From the NCBI GenBank assembly GCA_963693285.1, contig OY848929.1:4342501-4406500 (forward strand): DNA of 64,000 bases. The letters are read 5' to 3'. Origin of the DNA: Xestospongia muta. Lineage: Eukaryota; Porifera; Demospongiae; Haplosclerida; Petrosiidae. Every line of letters starts with the position of its first letter. The stretch's first letter is position 1. The translations under genes were made by a program, and so were the position numbers. Below the pieces are notes generated by a model, which did no database searches, had not been told where the DNA came from, and worked only from the letters and a program-made list of their open reading frames with translations. Shown here in pieces: positions 1-12,498 of the stretch.

Positions 1-3000
1 AATTAAAACATTCTCAAGATATAGTATCTAAAAGTGAATGCTCCATCTCACAATTGGAACATAAACTAGTCCGGTCTACTCAAGTAAACTATTATGTGAT
101 GATGTTGTATTAGACTATTGCCATATTAGGAATATGAGGAACTCCTCTTGTCAATAGAAGATGGAGAATTGATGGTGCCAAGAAAAATTATTTCTGGTCA
201 TCAAGAGATAGCTAAAACACCTGTAGGAGAGAGAAGAGAAGTGTCTACTGAGGTATGTGTTTATTGGACAGTATATCAAATCATTCTCTAAATATTTAGT
301 TGGATTTCTCACCAGCAATCGCACAATTACAATCAGCATTGCAATCAACTCAACTGCAATCTAATCAACTTGATGTGTCTTTAAGAAAAGCTGAGGGTCA
401 GATTCTTGAGAAGGACAGAACAATTCATGATCTGCAGCTACAATTGTCATCTATGGAGAAAAGGGCAATATCGGAAGAGCAAACCAGAGATGCTCATTCA
501 TCACGTGCTTTGCAAATAGCTACTGATACTATTGAACAGCTGCAGGTTAGTAATATAGAAACTTAATATTTGAGTTACATTTCTCAGGCGCAGTTAACAC
601 AGAAAGAAGGTCAAGTAGAAAAATATCAGCATCTATTACAAGAGAGCCGAAGAGAAACTCAATGTGCTACTGAAAAACACAAACAAGAGATTATGTTATT
701 GGAGAAAAAATTAGAAAACAAGTCAAATAGTCAGTGGAACAACATTTGTGTCAATCACTCTTTCATATTAATTTTAGTTATCTCTAGACTTCAAACTAGT
801 ATATCCTGTCCTTCTCCCTCGTCTTTATCTACTGACCAACTAGCTAGACTTCATCAATTTGAAGATTTAACTAAGGAATTAAAAGAATCAAATACAAGTT
901 TGTATCAACAGTTAGAAACTGAAAAGACAGAAAGAGAGAGAGAGAGAACTCATTCGGCTACGAGAGAGGAGGGACTAAAGAAAGAGATAAGTCAACTTAA
1001 GCACAAACATCGTCTAGAGATCAAAGGTATTTATAATGCAATTCCAGATGGTAGTTAATACATTAATGATGCTGTTATATTATTGTAGAGTTACAAAGCT
1101 CTCTGTCAGTAAAGTCAGAACATGTGACTGAATTAGAACAAGAACTGGAAGTCTTGAATGGAGAATTGTCTGCTGCACTTGAGTCTAGAAAGAAAAGTTA
1201 GCATATAATTATAACAATTTTCACAATAATATCACTATTGTATCTCTTCCTTTAGCACCATCTCGTAGTTTGCAAGATATGGTAGAGAAGCTAAGAACTC
1301 AATTAACTGAGAAAGAACAACAACTACAGAGTTTACGTGAGGCATTGAGACAAGTTCGAGCTGACCTTGTGGACACAGCACATAAAACTTTACAAGTAGG
1401 AGGAAAGTCAGAAGAATTCTCAAAATATTTAAATGATTCATTTCAGAGTCACACTCAGCAGGATGTTATGGAAGCCAGTGTTCAGAAACTGGTGGATGAG
1501 AGAGTGAGAGTTGTGGAGGAGAGGGAGGAGGAGAGTCTACGACAAATGAGAGAACGAATGGTGCAACTGGAGAAAGAATTGGATAACAGAAACAAGGTAA
1601 CAACCTAAACACTCTTGTACTAATAGTATAGTTGGTTATAGAAATTGAAGGACATGAACTCACAACATGTACAACTGGAAGCTGAATTACAACAGACACA
1701 GTTGGTAGGTCACAAGTATTATACAGTAGCCATTATACTGTGTTGTATTGTCTTGAAGGAATATGAGGAGAGAGGTTCATTACTAGAGAGAATTGAAAGT
1801 GAAAATAGACACTTGAAAAAATCTCTTGCAGATGCAAAATTGAAAGAACAACGATTGAATAAAGAAATTAGACAGGTCTGTAACACAAATATTTTCCTGT
1901 TAAATCTCAAGTATCCTTTACAGCTTCAAGAAGAACTTCCAACAAAGACCCAGAAACTAGATGAACTTCAGCAACAATGTGAGATCCTTCAAAATAAACT
2001 AGAAAAGAAAGAACAACAGTTAAAGGAGTTGACACAAACCAACCAAGCAAAGGCTGCTGTTCCAATGTCATTGCTTGATACAAAAGTACAGTGACTAAAC
2101 CAATCATTGAATTATTTCTCTGTTAGCATTCCTCAGTGGAAGTGGTTCGTTGGGAAGAAAGTAAGAAATGGCAGCGTAAAGTAGAAACATTAAGAAAGAA
2201 ACTGTCTGAGAAGAATGCAGAGATAGAAACTTGTCAAAAATATATTTCATCTTTAAAGGACACATTAGCTAGGTATAGCAACATCACTATTACCTTTATA
2301 ATATAATTTATCATTAGATCTGATCGAGATAAAGAGATGATTCTGGAGAAACTCAAAGCCACTGACAAGTCCAAAGCAACAGGACATGTTGAGGCAACTC
2401 CTATGCTAGAATCACATGATAGATGTGTATCTGCTGAGGAAGCATTTGCTCTCAAAAGTCAAATATTTGATCTTCATAACAAGGTAACGTGTGAGAATTG
2501 TTTAATAATGAAATAAGAAACATAATAATATTTATAACAAAATATTTGATGGAATGGTTATTAGTCTAATACTTCTGTTGTGGTCAGTTTAATTACTTGA
2601 TTTCTGGTAAATCTTGAGAGAACCTTAGGATAATGCTTCAAACAGAATGAAAAGATAAGTACTGAACAGTAGAGGACCAGAGAAATACATAATAATAAAA
2701 TTCTTATAAATGTACTAATTTGTCTTTTACATTGTACATCAGTTAATCTACCATAACAATTGAAAACACATCCAAGTGGCTGTATATTATCAGACAATAT
2801 CATTAGTACAGTGGCTATAAATATAATGCCTGCTTGTATTAAAGAATAGATGCCATAGAATTTACTGCATGCAAATTTGATCTCAAGATAAAATGTTGTT
2901 GTTGTAATCATAAAGATTACAATGAACCATATAATAGAAACTACTCCAAAGGCTATCCAATTAGTGACAACAGCTAGAGTAGGACATGTGTGTTGCGGGT

Positions 3001-5366
3001 CATATGTGATAAAGACAACGATACTCAACCATATAGATACAAAGATAGCTCCTGGAAGTAAAGATTTTGTAGTACTGTAAAAGTAGCCGGCCTCTGTCAT
3101 TTCATTTTTTGTAGCTTTATCCTCTGTATATTCTCCATATTGTTTCTTAACATAATACTTGATGTATGAGTATATGTTCCTTTGAATAACTGGTATTCCT
3201 AGTAAACCAACAACTGATATTATAAGAACTAGGTTACAGGCCAATTCTACATGATAAGTACAGGATGTACAGTTAATAGTGGTGTTACATGTTGATCCAC
3301 ATCCAAGGGTTTCTCCATAGATTCTAATAATCGTATGTAAGTTGTCTCCTATGTAAAAGAGAGTATTGAACAGCCACACAAAAACGTTGAGGCATATTTC
3401 TAAGATTATAGTGTGAAACAGAATAGTTTCTTTTACTTTTGTAATATCAATAAATCCTCTATCTTCTAGATGTATTTCTTCGATAGTATCTTTATGTTCT
3501 GTTTGTGTAGTTAGTGCAGTCTCCTTTTCTTCTGCATTAGCTTTTTCTTTTTCGTCCTTTGTCTTTTCCTCGATATTCATTTTTATGTTGGCATTCTCTT
3601 TCTTCAACTTGAAGTAGAGGTTTAGTGGGCATACTATTACAAATATAGCCATTATAATACCACTACATACTCCTATAATCACATAGAATACAAGCACTGT
3701 AATGGCCCTTGTTCTGTCACTGATATCAATTGCAAATACACTGAAGAAACAAATTCCAAAGATGACATCACTAAGCAAGATAACAATTAACATATAATCG
3801 ATGTAATCTTTGTTAGACAGTACCAGAAGCTTATACTAAGAAGGGACATAAGAAAAACAATGAAATTCTAAAACTGCATATAGTTGTGAAATAACTTTAT
3901 ACACCATTTATGATATAATAATCACATCTAACATACCTGTGTCATTTTGTTAACACGGAATGAGTTGACTGACTCCTCAAACTGACCTTCTTTTTCCACC
4001 TGGTATCTATTTGTTATCTCTTCCTTTCACAGGTAGCTTCACTGCAACAAGAGCTTCAAGAACACAGTACTAATGAAATAGAGCAATTGAGAGCTGAGAA
4101 TAAATTATTAAGTGATACTAACCAAGCATTACTGGAAGAGAAAAAGGTAGCTAAGTATAGTAGCAAGTTACTGTTATACACAACAACTTTTGTGTCTTTT
4201 TGATTGGACCTTATTTATCTTTTAGCATACACCTGATGATGTATCATATGGAATATTGGCTCATGAGAATAGATTAAGAGATGAATTGCTGCAGAGTAAA
4301 AAAGCCTACACACAACTTCAATTTCAATATGAACAAACAACTCTAGAATTACCAAGACTAAAGGTGCGATATCCTTAACTGTGCAATGCTACATTTATTG
4401 ATACTGTAATCATAGGCCAGAATAGAAGATTTAGAACAATATATTAAAGTTTTAAAAACAGCCTCACAATCTCAAGGAAATTCAAGACAAGAACTGGTAA
4501 CCAAGTAATTATTGACTGGGACAATCATCTTATTTTAAATCTAGAGTGACAAGCCTGGGATCTATACTGCAGGTGAAGTAGAGAAAGTTGTATCAGCTAT
4601 GAAGAAAGTTATTGAGAGACTACAGGCTGAGAATGAATCCCTTAAATCCAAAGCTATAAAATTACAGAGAAGTGGTATAGAAGCTGAAAATAAAAGACTT
4701 AAAGTAAACAATTTGTACTAATAATATTATTAGTTTACATTATTTATTGTTAGGCTGAATTAGAAAAATGTCGTAAATCATTGGCTGCATTGGGAGGTAC
4801 TACATCTACTGATGGTGAACCATCTATAGCAGCTGTTATATCAGAGAACGAACAATTAAGACTTGATATTAGAAAAGTATGCGTAAATAACACAGTAACG
4901 ATAAGACAATGTGCATGCTTTAATTATTTTGTTACTAGGAGACAGAGAAGAGCGAGAAACTTCATGTTAATATAATGAAACTCAAGTCCGACAAGAGCCG
5001 GCTGGAAGAAGAATTAGCAAAGGTATACTTTATTGAGTCATTATATGTTATAATTCATTAATTGTTTTAGTTTTCTGAACCTCACGAGGTTTTAGTTCGA
5101 GACAGAGATAGACTAAAGAAAGAAAATACAAAGGTGTAGTCACTATTATGCTGTGTGTATTACTAAACCTTATGTTATTTTTATTCTTTTAGTTAAAAGC
5201 TGAGCTAGATTCTTTTGATCCGCAGTTTTTTGAGGAGATAGAAGATTTGAAATATAATTATCAACTAGCTGTTCAAAAAAATGTCGAATATGAGGAGCAA
5301 TTACAACATTTAAGTCAACAATATGGTTTTACAATACCTGATCTAGTAGTTGATGAAACAGACTGA
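1..5366 (+). CDS. CEP290: CEP290 C-terminal half (centrosomal/ciliary transition-zone coiled-coil protein), 5' end outside window
   Basis: CEP290 is a long coiled-coil protein of the ciliary transition zone and centriolar satellites. I read 20 exons in one consistent frame: 1-83, 130-252, 300-545, 588-729, 778-1026, 1089-1196, 1256-1596, 1642-1704, 1759-1875, 1924-2085, 2127-2272, 2318-2483, 4033-4146, 4226-4363, 4416-4496, 4545-4703, 4754-4876, 4939-5022, 5071-5133 and 5193-5366. They total 959 residues from base 3. Nearly all of it is heptad-like, rich in E, K, Q and L. The family assignment rests on the motif VRWEESKKWQ and on the C-terminal FFEEIEDLKYNY block, both characteristic of CEP290. 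Introns are about 45-80 bp except one of 1549 bp (2484-4032), which houses an antisense gene. The split of exon 588-1026 by a 48-bp intron (730-777) is the least certain junction, because both readings stay in frame. The stop lies about 105 bp before MRPS21. Confidence 0.93.
2561..3793 (-). CDS. Nested antisense multipass membrane protein (about 8 TM), unknown family
   Basis: A single uninterrupted 410-aa frame lies on the strand opposite CEP290, entirely inside its large intron. About eight hydrophobic segments are visible, near residues 2-22, 31-60, 122-148, 182-205, 245-265, 275-308, 318-340 and 370-395. A strongly charged Lys/Glu-rich loop (about 62-118) separates TM2 and TM3. A Cys-rich loop (CGSTCNTTINCTSC) follows TM3. 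The start is the ATG at 3793, which falls just before TM1 with almost no N-terminal tail, so an upstream exon is possible. I do not recognise the family. A receptor- or channel-like protein is conceivable, but no diagnostic motif is visible. The long open frame, consistent TM pattern and Cys clustering argue that it is a real gene and not a chance ORF. Confidence 0.75.
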   Translation of the reverse strand: MLIVILLSDVIFGICFFSVFAIDISDRTRAITVLVFYVIIGVCSGIIMAIFVIVCPLNLYFKLKKENANIKMNIEEKTKDEKEKANAEEKETALTTQTEHKDTIEEIHLEDRGFIDITKVKETILFHTIILEICLNVFVWLFNTLFYIGDNLHTIIRIYGETLGCGSTCNTTINCTSCTYHVELACNLVLIISVVGLLGIPVIQRNIYSYIKYYVKKQYGEYTEDKATKNEMTEAGYFYSTTKSLLPGAIFVSIWLSIVVFITYDPQHTCPTLAVVTNWIAFGVVSIIWFIVIFMITTTTFYLEIKFACSKFYGIYSLIQAGIIFIATVLMILSDNIQPLGCVFNCYGRLTDVQCKRQISTFIRILLLCISLVLYCSVLIFSFCLKHYPKVLSRFTRNQVIKLTTTEVLD

Positions 5367-5470
5367 ATTCATACATTGTATATTAAATGTATTACATACA
5401 AAATACATTATATTTAGTTTACGGTGATATGCAGAAGTGTACTAATACCACGTGGGTGTACTTAGAGACA

Positions 5471-5981
5471 ATGTCTGGAAGGATACCTGTAACAGGTCGT
5501 ACTGTGATCGTGGGTCGAGGATCTCTGGATTTTGCCTATCGTACACTGAATACTATCATGAATAATATGGGCATCACCAAAAAGGTACAAAGTGATTGAT
5601 TCTATCCAGTGAGGTGTGGCATGACCACACCCATATAGTTGTACTCACCATTAATGTATAGAATATTGAGAGTGTCGAAAATAGGTAATATTTATAATGC
5701 ACACTATTACTTCATAAGTAAGCACAAAGTCTATCACAGTAAGTTTATATTATGAGCATATTTGACAATGACTAAGTTTCACTCAACTAATAAAACACTA
5801 CAGTAGTCACATTGATACTTAATTTTTTTATTAATAGCTACAAAGACGTCGTTATTATGAGAAACCAACAAAGAAGAGAGAGAGAGAAGAGTATGAGAAA
5901 TGTTTAAGACTTTATAACAGAGAAATGAAAAAGAAAGTGGAGTTTGTCATGAGACAACATAAACCATTACCACCAATATAA
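5471..5981 (+). CDS. MRPS21: Mitochondrial small-subunit ribosomal protein bS21m
   Basis: Two exons (5471-5584 and 5838-5981) encode 85 aa, close to the usual length of this protein. The protein is a small basic component of the mitochondrial 28S ribosomal subunit and is homologous to bacterial bS21. Exon 1 gives the conserved SAYRTLN-like block (here FAYRTLNTIMNNMG). Exon 2 starts with RRRYYEKPTKKRERE, the family's hallmark, followed by YEKCLRLYNREMKKKVEFVMR. The 253-bp intron interrupts just before the RYYEKP motif, with donor AAG|gtacaa and acceptor ttaatag. I chose the ATG at 5471, which gives MSGRIPVTGRTVIV. An upstream in-frame ATG at 5432 would add residues unlike the family. The gene lies tight behind CEP290 on the same strand, so the two may overlap in UTRs. 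Confidence 0.95.
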
Positions 5982-6302
5982 TGTCATCATTTATAAAGAC
6001 ATTATTATTACTTGTATTAGTTATATTAGAATTAAAGAGATACAGCTTAACTTAAAGATGCGATAATACCTTATATGGTCATAATAGTACAGACGAAAGT
6101 CATGATCTGATATCTGTTTCCCAGTAATGACAATGAATATTGCATTGAATAAAATTCATAATCAACACTGGGAATTCCACCCACAATATTCTAATAGATC
6201 AACAAAAAGAAAGAAAGAAAGAAAGCTTTGCATATAGAAACTATTGCAAGTGCTATTGTTGCTGAAGCACAGTGCTATATTAAGTACTAGTATTGCTGAG
6301 AG
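5982..6302. other. Intergenic, MRPS21 3' flank to SUSD2-like 5' flank
   Basis: About 320 bp, AT-rich. It must hold the MRPS21 3' UTR and the promoter of the next gene. Only a short GAAA/AAAG microsatellite near 6207-6226 stands out. No gene is seen. Confidence 0.6.
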
Positions 6303-9300
6303 ATGTGCATCCAGTATCTACTAGTGTGTTTAATTTATGTTGTAGCTGTCTGTTCAGGTAATATTGTTATATCACCAAATTATGGTAACCAACTGGGAGG
6401 AACTCCTGTCATAATTGAGGGTCCGTGTTTTAATGAGAATGACATAATTCAATGTGTGTTTGGTTCAAGTGATCCAGTACCAGGTGCACAGGTTAATGAA
6501 GTGAAAGCATTATGTATATCACCAAGTACCCTCAAAACTGGCAATGTTGAATTCATATTGAAAGTGAATGGTACACAGATAGGCAGTGCTGCTTTTTACC
6601 TTCGTAAGTTGATAAGTTGATTTTTAATTTTGCCTTTATAAATTTGCAGAATCCTTCGTTGATCTTGCTGATGTACTAATGGTGACCAACGACTACCAAT
6701 TTCTTGTTCAAACCAATATCTCAGTACTATTGCAATGGCACAGTGACTCTATCTTTCCACTAGCTCCTACCAATAGTTACACTGTAGATATTGAAGTGCA
6801 CAGATTGCACAGCTCTTGGAATACTATTCTGTTACCAGATCAAAATAATACTGGTAGTGTCAATGTAACTATCAGTTCTGAGGCTTCTAATACTTTTATT
6901 CCTGTTGCTTTCAAAGTTGTGGCCAATGTAAGTCAATCCTCAGAAGATGACTCATATATCATGGCTTTGAAAGAAATTTACAATTCTCAAAGTGGTAATA
7001 TAAGTACTACTGCCGGACGATGGTCACATGTGATAGTTTGGAGAGCTACTAGCATAAACAATACTTATTGTAACAACTGGAAAAAAAGCGATCCATGGGG
7101 AGATGTAAATGTTGTTGGTGGAGAATTTCCTGCATGTCCATGTAATGTTTTACAAGCAGAACTTCCAAACAGCAATTTTAAACAAAACGAATCACCAGGA
7201 AGAAGACTGCTTGATCAGTTTCTTCATAGCAATATCAGTAGGTGTTATGTCTCCACAAATGAAGTAACATTACTGTAAGTTATTGTTTTTAAATAACACT
7301 TCATATTTCATTGTTATTTTAATGATCGTTCTTGTTTAGTGGTTCTGGAGCTACTCGAGCTAATCAAGAATGCTGTTATGATAAAAATGGATATCTCTCT
7401 TCTGGTTTATATGGAGGACATCAGCTCAGAAATGTGCCAAATTCATTTTTTAAACTTATAACCTGGCTTGACTATTTTAATGATAATATAGCCTCTTATA
7501 TTGGATGTTGTATAACATCTAATAACCCAGTTGATTGTAATAAATACTACATGAATCGTCCTTCAAGTAACTGTAATGGGTTTAGTCCTGCAACAATAAG
7601 TAAGAAAGATTACAATGAAAATACCATTACTATAATCTCCTTAACTAGGTTTTGCTTATGGAGAGCCTCATCTGGTTACACTAGATGGTCTCCAATATAC
7701 ATTCAATGGTAAAGGAGAGTTTATACTAGTTGAAACACAGGATGACTTACTTACAATACAAGGACGGATGATACCAGCAATAAACAGTACAGGAGAACAA
7801 TCACTTGGGACTGTATTCTCAGCCATAGCTGCTGAACAAAATGACTCAGATATTATAGAATTCCAGTCCACTTCTATTGGTATTAGAACATTGGTTAATG
7901 GTGAATTGGTAATTGTACCCATTGAAATACCAGTTCAGTATACTAATGTCATTATCACTAATAAAGGTAACAACACATACAGGGCAATATTCTCCAGTGG
8001 AGCTTCTTTAGAAGTGAAACATGAGAACGGTTTCCTAGCACGACTCACTGTTAGTTTATCTGCTAATTATTTGGGTATTGTCAGTGGACTACTTGGTCTT
8101 TTCAATGGATATGAAGGAGATGATCTCCTTCCTCGTGGTGGAGTATCACTCCCTCGTGATCCCAGTCCAGAAACTATTCACTATGACTTTGGATTGACAT
8201 GTAGGTTACTTTTTTTATCCATCCAATGTCCATGACTGTTTGTCCATTTTTCTGTGTATCCATCCATCTATCTGTCCATTTATTGTCTATTTATTTGTCC
8301 AACTATTCATCTATTCATTCATTTTTGTACACAGGGCTTATCAGTAACTCATCAGAGAGTCTTTTTGCATATGATCTACTAAGCAGTTTCTCTACATTCT
8401 ACGATCCAAGTTTTGTTCCAGTCTTCCGACAAAACTTCACTGATCCTACACTAGAAGCGGAAGCTAACGCCACATGTCAAGGTAACAATGCCTGTCTGTT
8501 TGATATTGCAGTGACAGGTCGAGTGGAAATTGGGATGTCAACATTGGAACAAGTACATGTAATTGAGAATATCAGACTCCTTAGCCAACCAAGTAAGTTA
8601 ACATTATACCATTATCCTATAGACTTATGCTAACTTAAAGTACACACTAAAAAAAGTTTTTCTTATATATTTTATAGCATTTTGATTTCATCTTTGTAAT
8701 AGCAACTTTCTTTTTCTATAGTTATTTGTAATCCATCCTGTGTACAAGGAGCATGTGTTGATACAAATATCTGTAACTGTCCCTATGGATTTGAAGGAGA
8801 TCTCTGTGAAATACCAAGTTAGAGTGTTGCCTGTATTATACAGACAGTGAGTTTTTTTCTTTCTTTGTATACTTTAGTTGTATTTAGTTGTGGTCAGTCC
8901 AATCCTTGTCAGAACGATGCCAACTGTACAATAGAAATGTTCACTTATATCTGTACATGCAGTCCACCTTATACTGGAGTATATTGTGAAACAGGTAAGA
9001 AGAGAATTCATAGTATAGAACCAGTGGATATTTAATAATAATGGTACTTATTCACTCTAGTTGATTGCGGACTCCCTCCTAATGCTAGTCCACCAGAGCC
9101 ACCACTCTTTGTTGCTAACAATAATACAGTTGCAGGTTCAATAGCTGTCTATTCTTGTATGGAGGGCTATATAATAACTGGAAAGGCTGAGAGTATCTGT
9201 TTGGACAATGCAACATGGAGTGAAGTCAATCCTCAATGTATCGGTAAGAGTATGTGAACATTTAATGGTCATAGTCAAAAATGAGCCTTAGCTACAGTAT

Positions 9301-10698
9301 CAAATGGTTTCACATTGATCAGTGATGAGTTTAGTGTGTACTTTTTATAGTTGACTGCGGAGACCTATATACTAATGATACTGAACTCATTATTAATTAT
9401 AACAGCACAACTGCAGGCTCACTTGTTCACTATAACTGTTCTACTCCTGAAAATTACACATTGATTGGTAACAGAAATCGAACATGTATGTTAACTGGAC
9501 AATGGAGTGGAACGACACCTTATTGCAAATGTAAGCTGATTTATAGGCTGTAGAATTTTTTAAAGGCATTTGTTGATTTGTTTGCAGCAACTGTATTGGC
9601 TGATTGTGGACCACCTGTTGTTCCATCATCTCATGTCCTAGTGACTTCCAATAGTACATTAGCAGGTTCAGTTGCTGTATACTCATGTGTATCTGGCTAT
9701 GTTTTGTTGGGAGATCAGTTCACAAAATGTCAGGAAAATGGTGTCTGGACTCAATCATATCCTCGATGTACTGGTAATTACAAGCCTAATAATGTTATCT
9801 TGGATAATTTAATGTTATTCTGTAACATAGCTTTTCTTTGATTGTCAACATAAACTAAACTTTAGTTGAAAATTTTTATGTACACTATTTTCTTTTTAGT
9901 GGATTGTGGTATACCATCTCTGGGAAGTGATCCCAATCTTCAAGTGGAAATCTTTGGTTCTACCATAGCAACCTCTGTAGCAAAGTATCGCTGTAACACT
10001 GGCTATGTACTAGTAGGGAACTCCTTCTCTGAATGTCTTTTCAATGGCAGTTGGAGTGGACCCTTACCACAATGTTTAAAATTTCGTAAGTTGCTACTAT
10101 ATGATGTAATCACAATCTCTTTGTCTTAGTTGATTGTGGAGAACCACCTGTCTGGAACAGTGGGGTCTCTGTACAATACAATGAGACCACACCTGGTTCA
10201 GTAGCCAAATACTATTGTGAAAATCAGGATCATGTGTTGGTTGATGGTAACGAAACTGCTTTGTGTTTAGATGACGGAACTTGGCACAGTGAATTCCCTT
10301 ACTGCAAAGGTTATCTTAAAACTATACATAAACTATTGACAGTATCTTACTTTAATATCGGAATGAATGTTTTATTTGTATGCCAATCAGTAATTAATGG
10401 TCTTTCCTTCTCATGTAGTACAAGAAGCAGATCGTACAGTGTATGTTGTCGTTAGCACTACACTTGCTGGTGTGATTATTTTGACTGTTCTTGTTGTCCT
10501 AATAATTGTTTTTATTGGAATATCATGTAACAGATTTAGAGGTAATTGGACTTGAATTGAGCATCATAGAAATGCAAAGACATTTAATTAATTAACTAAA
10601 AAGATACACAATGTCTTTGGTCTGGTGATATGTCTTAATCATTTCCTTTAGCAACATTTGTGGTGGGTAAAGAAACATACCAACTCTCAGAGATATGA
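6303..10698 (+). CDS. SUSD2/mucin-4-like type I membrane protein: IPT-like, AMOP, VWD, 2 EGF, 5 sushi, TM
   Basis: Fourteen exons sum to 3294 nt (1097 aa): 6303-6603, 6650-7274, 7340-7599, 7649-8200, 8335-8592, 8722-8817, 8878-8994, 9061-9243, 9351-9530, 9588-9773, 9900-10085, 10130-10309, 10419-10541 and 10652-10698. Residues 1-19 are a signal peptide. An IPT/TIG-like domain (about 20-98) follows. The AMOP region has CNNW, CPC and ECCYDKNG motifs (about 245-340). The VWD domain starts with GEPHLVTLDGLQYTFNG (about 399-580). Two EGF modules lie at about 666-736. Five sushi/CCP modules lie at about 738-1041, each starting DCG and each in its own exon. A TM segment lies at about 1048-1076, and a short tail ends in YQLSEI. 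AMOP-VWD-sushi-TM is the SUSD2/MUC4 family core, so a cell-surface adhesion role is likely. Skipping the last splice would end the protein at 10555 instead. Confidence 0.9.
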
Positions 10699-10807
10699 CA
10701 TGGAAAAAACTTAAGCTTTTATGCATAAACAACATCATGATATCACTTTTATTTATCAAAGTCATCCCCTTGCTCTCCAATATTTATCTACAGTGTTATG
10801 ATAGTGA

Positions 10808-10815
10808 TTTAATAA
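10808..10815 (+). terminator. Candidate polyadenylation signal of the SUSD2-like gene
   Basis: An AATAAA lies about 110 bp after the stop at 10698 and before the convergent stefin-like gene. It is assigned by position only. Confidence 0.45.
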
Positions 10816-10933
10816 ATAGTATTTGTTTATCAAAGTTTGTTTTGCAATAGTTCAAAGGATAGCAGTGTCACAACATATGTACTAATAATCACACACCAAC
10901 AAGTGCAATCAAGTTTTTACACGTCATATAATA

Positions 10934-11409
10934 TCATTTCCTAAGGCTCATGAGTTCTTCAATATATTGAGCAAGTTGAGCATCACAAGAGACATTAGGA
11001 ATGTAGCTTAACAAATTGACTTGAGGAGGAAAGATCATAATAGCAGCTTCCTCTACATAGACTATAATAGCTTGATCAGGACTCACTTTAATCTACAAAC
11101 AAAACAGTTACTTTTTAACTTTTTAGCTAAAAAATCATTGGCAGTGATCATTTAATAGTTACAAATAAAACTGCTTACTTTAATGCAGTCTTCTTTCATC
11201 ATATCATTATATCGATCACAATACGTCAAAGCTTGATAGCTGTCAAATTTCTTACCAGTAGCATCCTCTAGTTTACCACAAACCTGTAGAAAGACAAGAA
11301 TTCATGGTGAAGTCTATATCATTATTGATATTATCATAATCACTTGTTCAGCGACCACTTGAAGACGTTGATCTGCTTCTTTGATTTCTGAGAAGCCAGC
11401 TACAGACAT
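10934..11409 (-). CDS. Stefin-like (type 1 cystatin) protein with altered QVVAG loop
   Basis: Three exons (11344-11409, 11179-11283 and 10934-11092) encode 109 aa with no signal peptide, as in cytosolic stefins. The N-terminus MSVAGFSEIKEADQRLQVVAEQ matches the stefin start, including the N-terminal Gly and the A-D/E-Q pattern. KLEDATGKKFDSYQALTYCD matches the conserved KKF region, and CIKIKVSPDQAIIVYVEEA matches the central strand. Stefins inhibit papain-like cysteine proteases through the N-terminal Gly, the QVVAG loop and a C-terminal loop. Here the position of QVVAG reads roughly DRYND, so inhibition may be weak or retargeted. All introns are phase 0 at places consistent with the family. 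The gene is convergent with the SUSD2-like gene and lies about 260 bp 3' of CUB copy A. The family call is by eye from a short protein. Confidence 0.72.
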
Positions 11410-11669
11410 GATGAATAGTAAAGAGAAGGTGGGACTTAACAATAACACGTGTGTTCCTTTTGAGGTACATAAACAATTTGTTTTGTCATAATAAGGTAAA
11501 GTTCTTATTACATAAATAAATATAAAATTCATAATTGCTAATAAAAATATATAATATATATAAATAAATATATATTTAGTAAATATGTATGTATGTAAGC
11601 ATGCAAACAATATTCTAATTATATATTTTATAAGCTAGTAATAAAGTGAGTAGTTATTATAGTTATAAA

Positions 11670-12498
11670 TTATTCAACACCAGATCCAGATCCAGAGCTA
11701 ACTTTATTTAGAATAACTGGGCATTCAAACTGTAACTTGAATCCAGCACCTGTTGAGTCTCTTTCACTCAGAAATAACACTAAGAAGTCTGAAGTGTGAA
11801 TTGGTATATTTTGTAGCAATGATTTGTCACTACCAGTAATTGACTGATAGACATTGTGCTTTTTATAGTCTATTATCTCAACAGAATCACCTTCTGCTAT
11901 ATCAATCTCAGATCCTTCATCTGATATTTTAATATGACTGTCTTTGCATGGCATGCTAATGTTGTAGATACATATTTCGCTTTTGATATAGTTACTGCAA
12001 CCATATCGTGGAGATTTGGCAACAGAGATTCCTTGACTATTGAGAAAACCAGACTGAAGAAGGTTGCCAATTTCACAGTCTTTCTCTATAGGATCTTCTA
12101 GTTTGCATAATGCAGGGCAGGTTGGCTTAACAAAGTTCCTCTTAATAGAGTATCTTTTAACATAAAAGCATTTGAAAGAACTATTAAAGAGAAAAATGGT
12201 AATAAAGTGAAGAAATCTCACAATTAACTTACTTTACAGGTACTTCCATTGCTGGTATTGCACTATGACTAAGAGCTACTGGAAGATTAAGGCCTGGATA
12301 AGTGAACCGTGGTCGTTCATTTCTGTGTCCCCTAACACAAGTCTTCCAATTAGCTTCATGTTTGTGTAGACAGGTCATTTTCTGGAGAAGGCTTCTAGCA
12401 GATCGGACATTTTGAAGAGGAGCTGCAGTTGTCCATTGAACTATGAATACAACTAGAACTGTAGCACAGAAAAGAGTATGTTGTTTAGTAGACATCAT
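11670..12498 (-). CDS. Secreted CUB-domain protein, subfamily 1, copy A
   Basis: Reference copy for the array. Exon 1 (12233-12498) carries a signal peptide (residues 1 to about 25, ending WTTA/AP), a dibasic-like stretch VRSARSLLQK, two Cys (MTC, KTC) and YPGLNLPVALSHSAIPAMEVPVK up to a 52-bp phase-2 intron. Exon 2 (11670-12180) opens with NSFKCF and the C-P-A-L-C motif. It then enters a single CUB domain (about 139-242): SPRYGCSNY, EICIYNISMPC, SDFLVLFLSERDS and GFKLQFEC. An N-glycosylation sequon NIS lies at 162. The protein is 258 aa, predicted secreted, with 10 Cys after the signal peptide. The tail (VSSGSGSGVE) has Ser-Gly repeats but lacks the acidic cluster found in the other copies. 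The start is the first of two adjacent ATGs. Function is unknown; CUB domains usually bind protein or carbohydrate ligands outside the cell. Confidence 0.88.
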
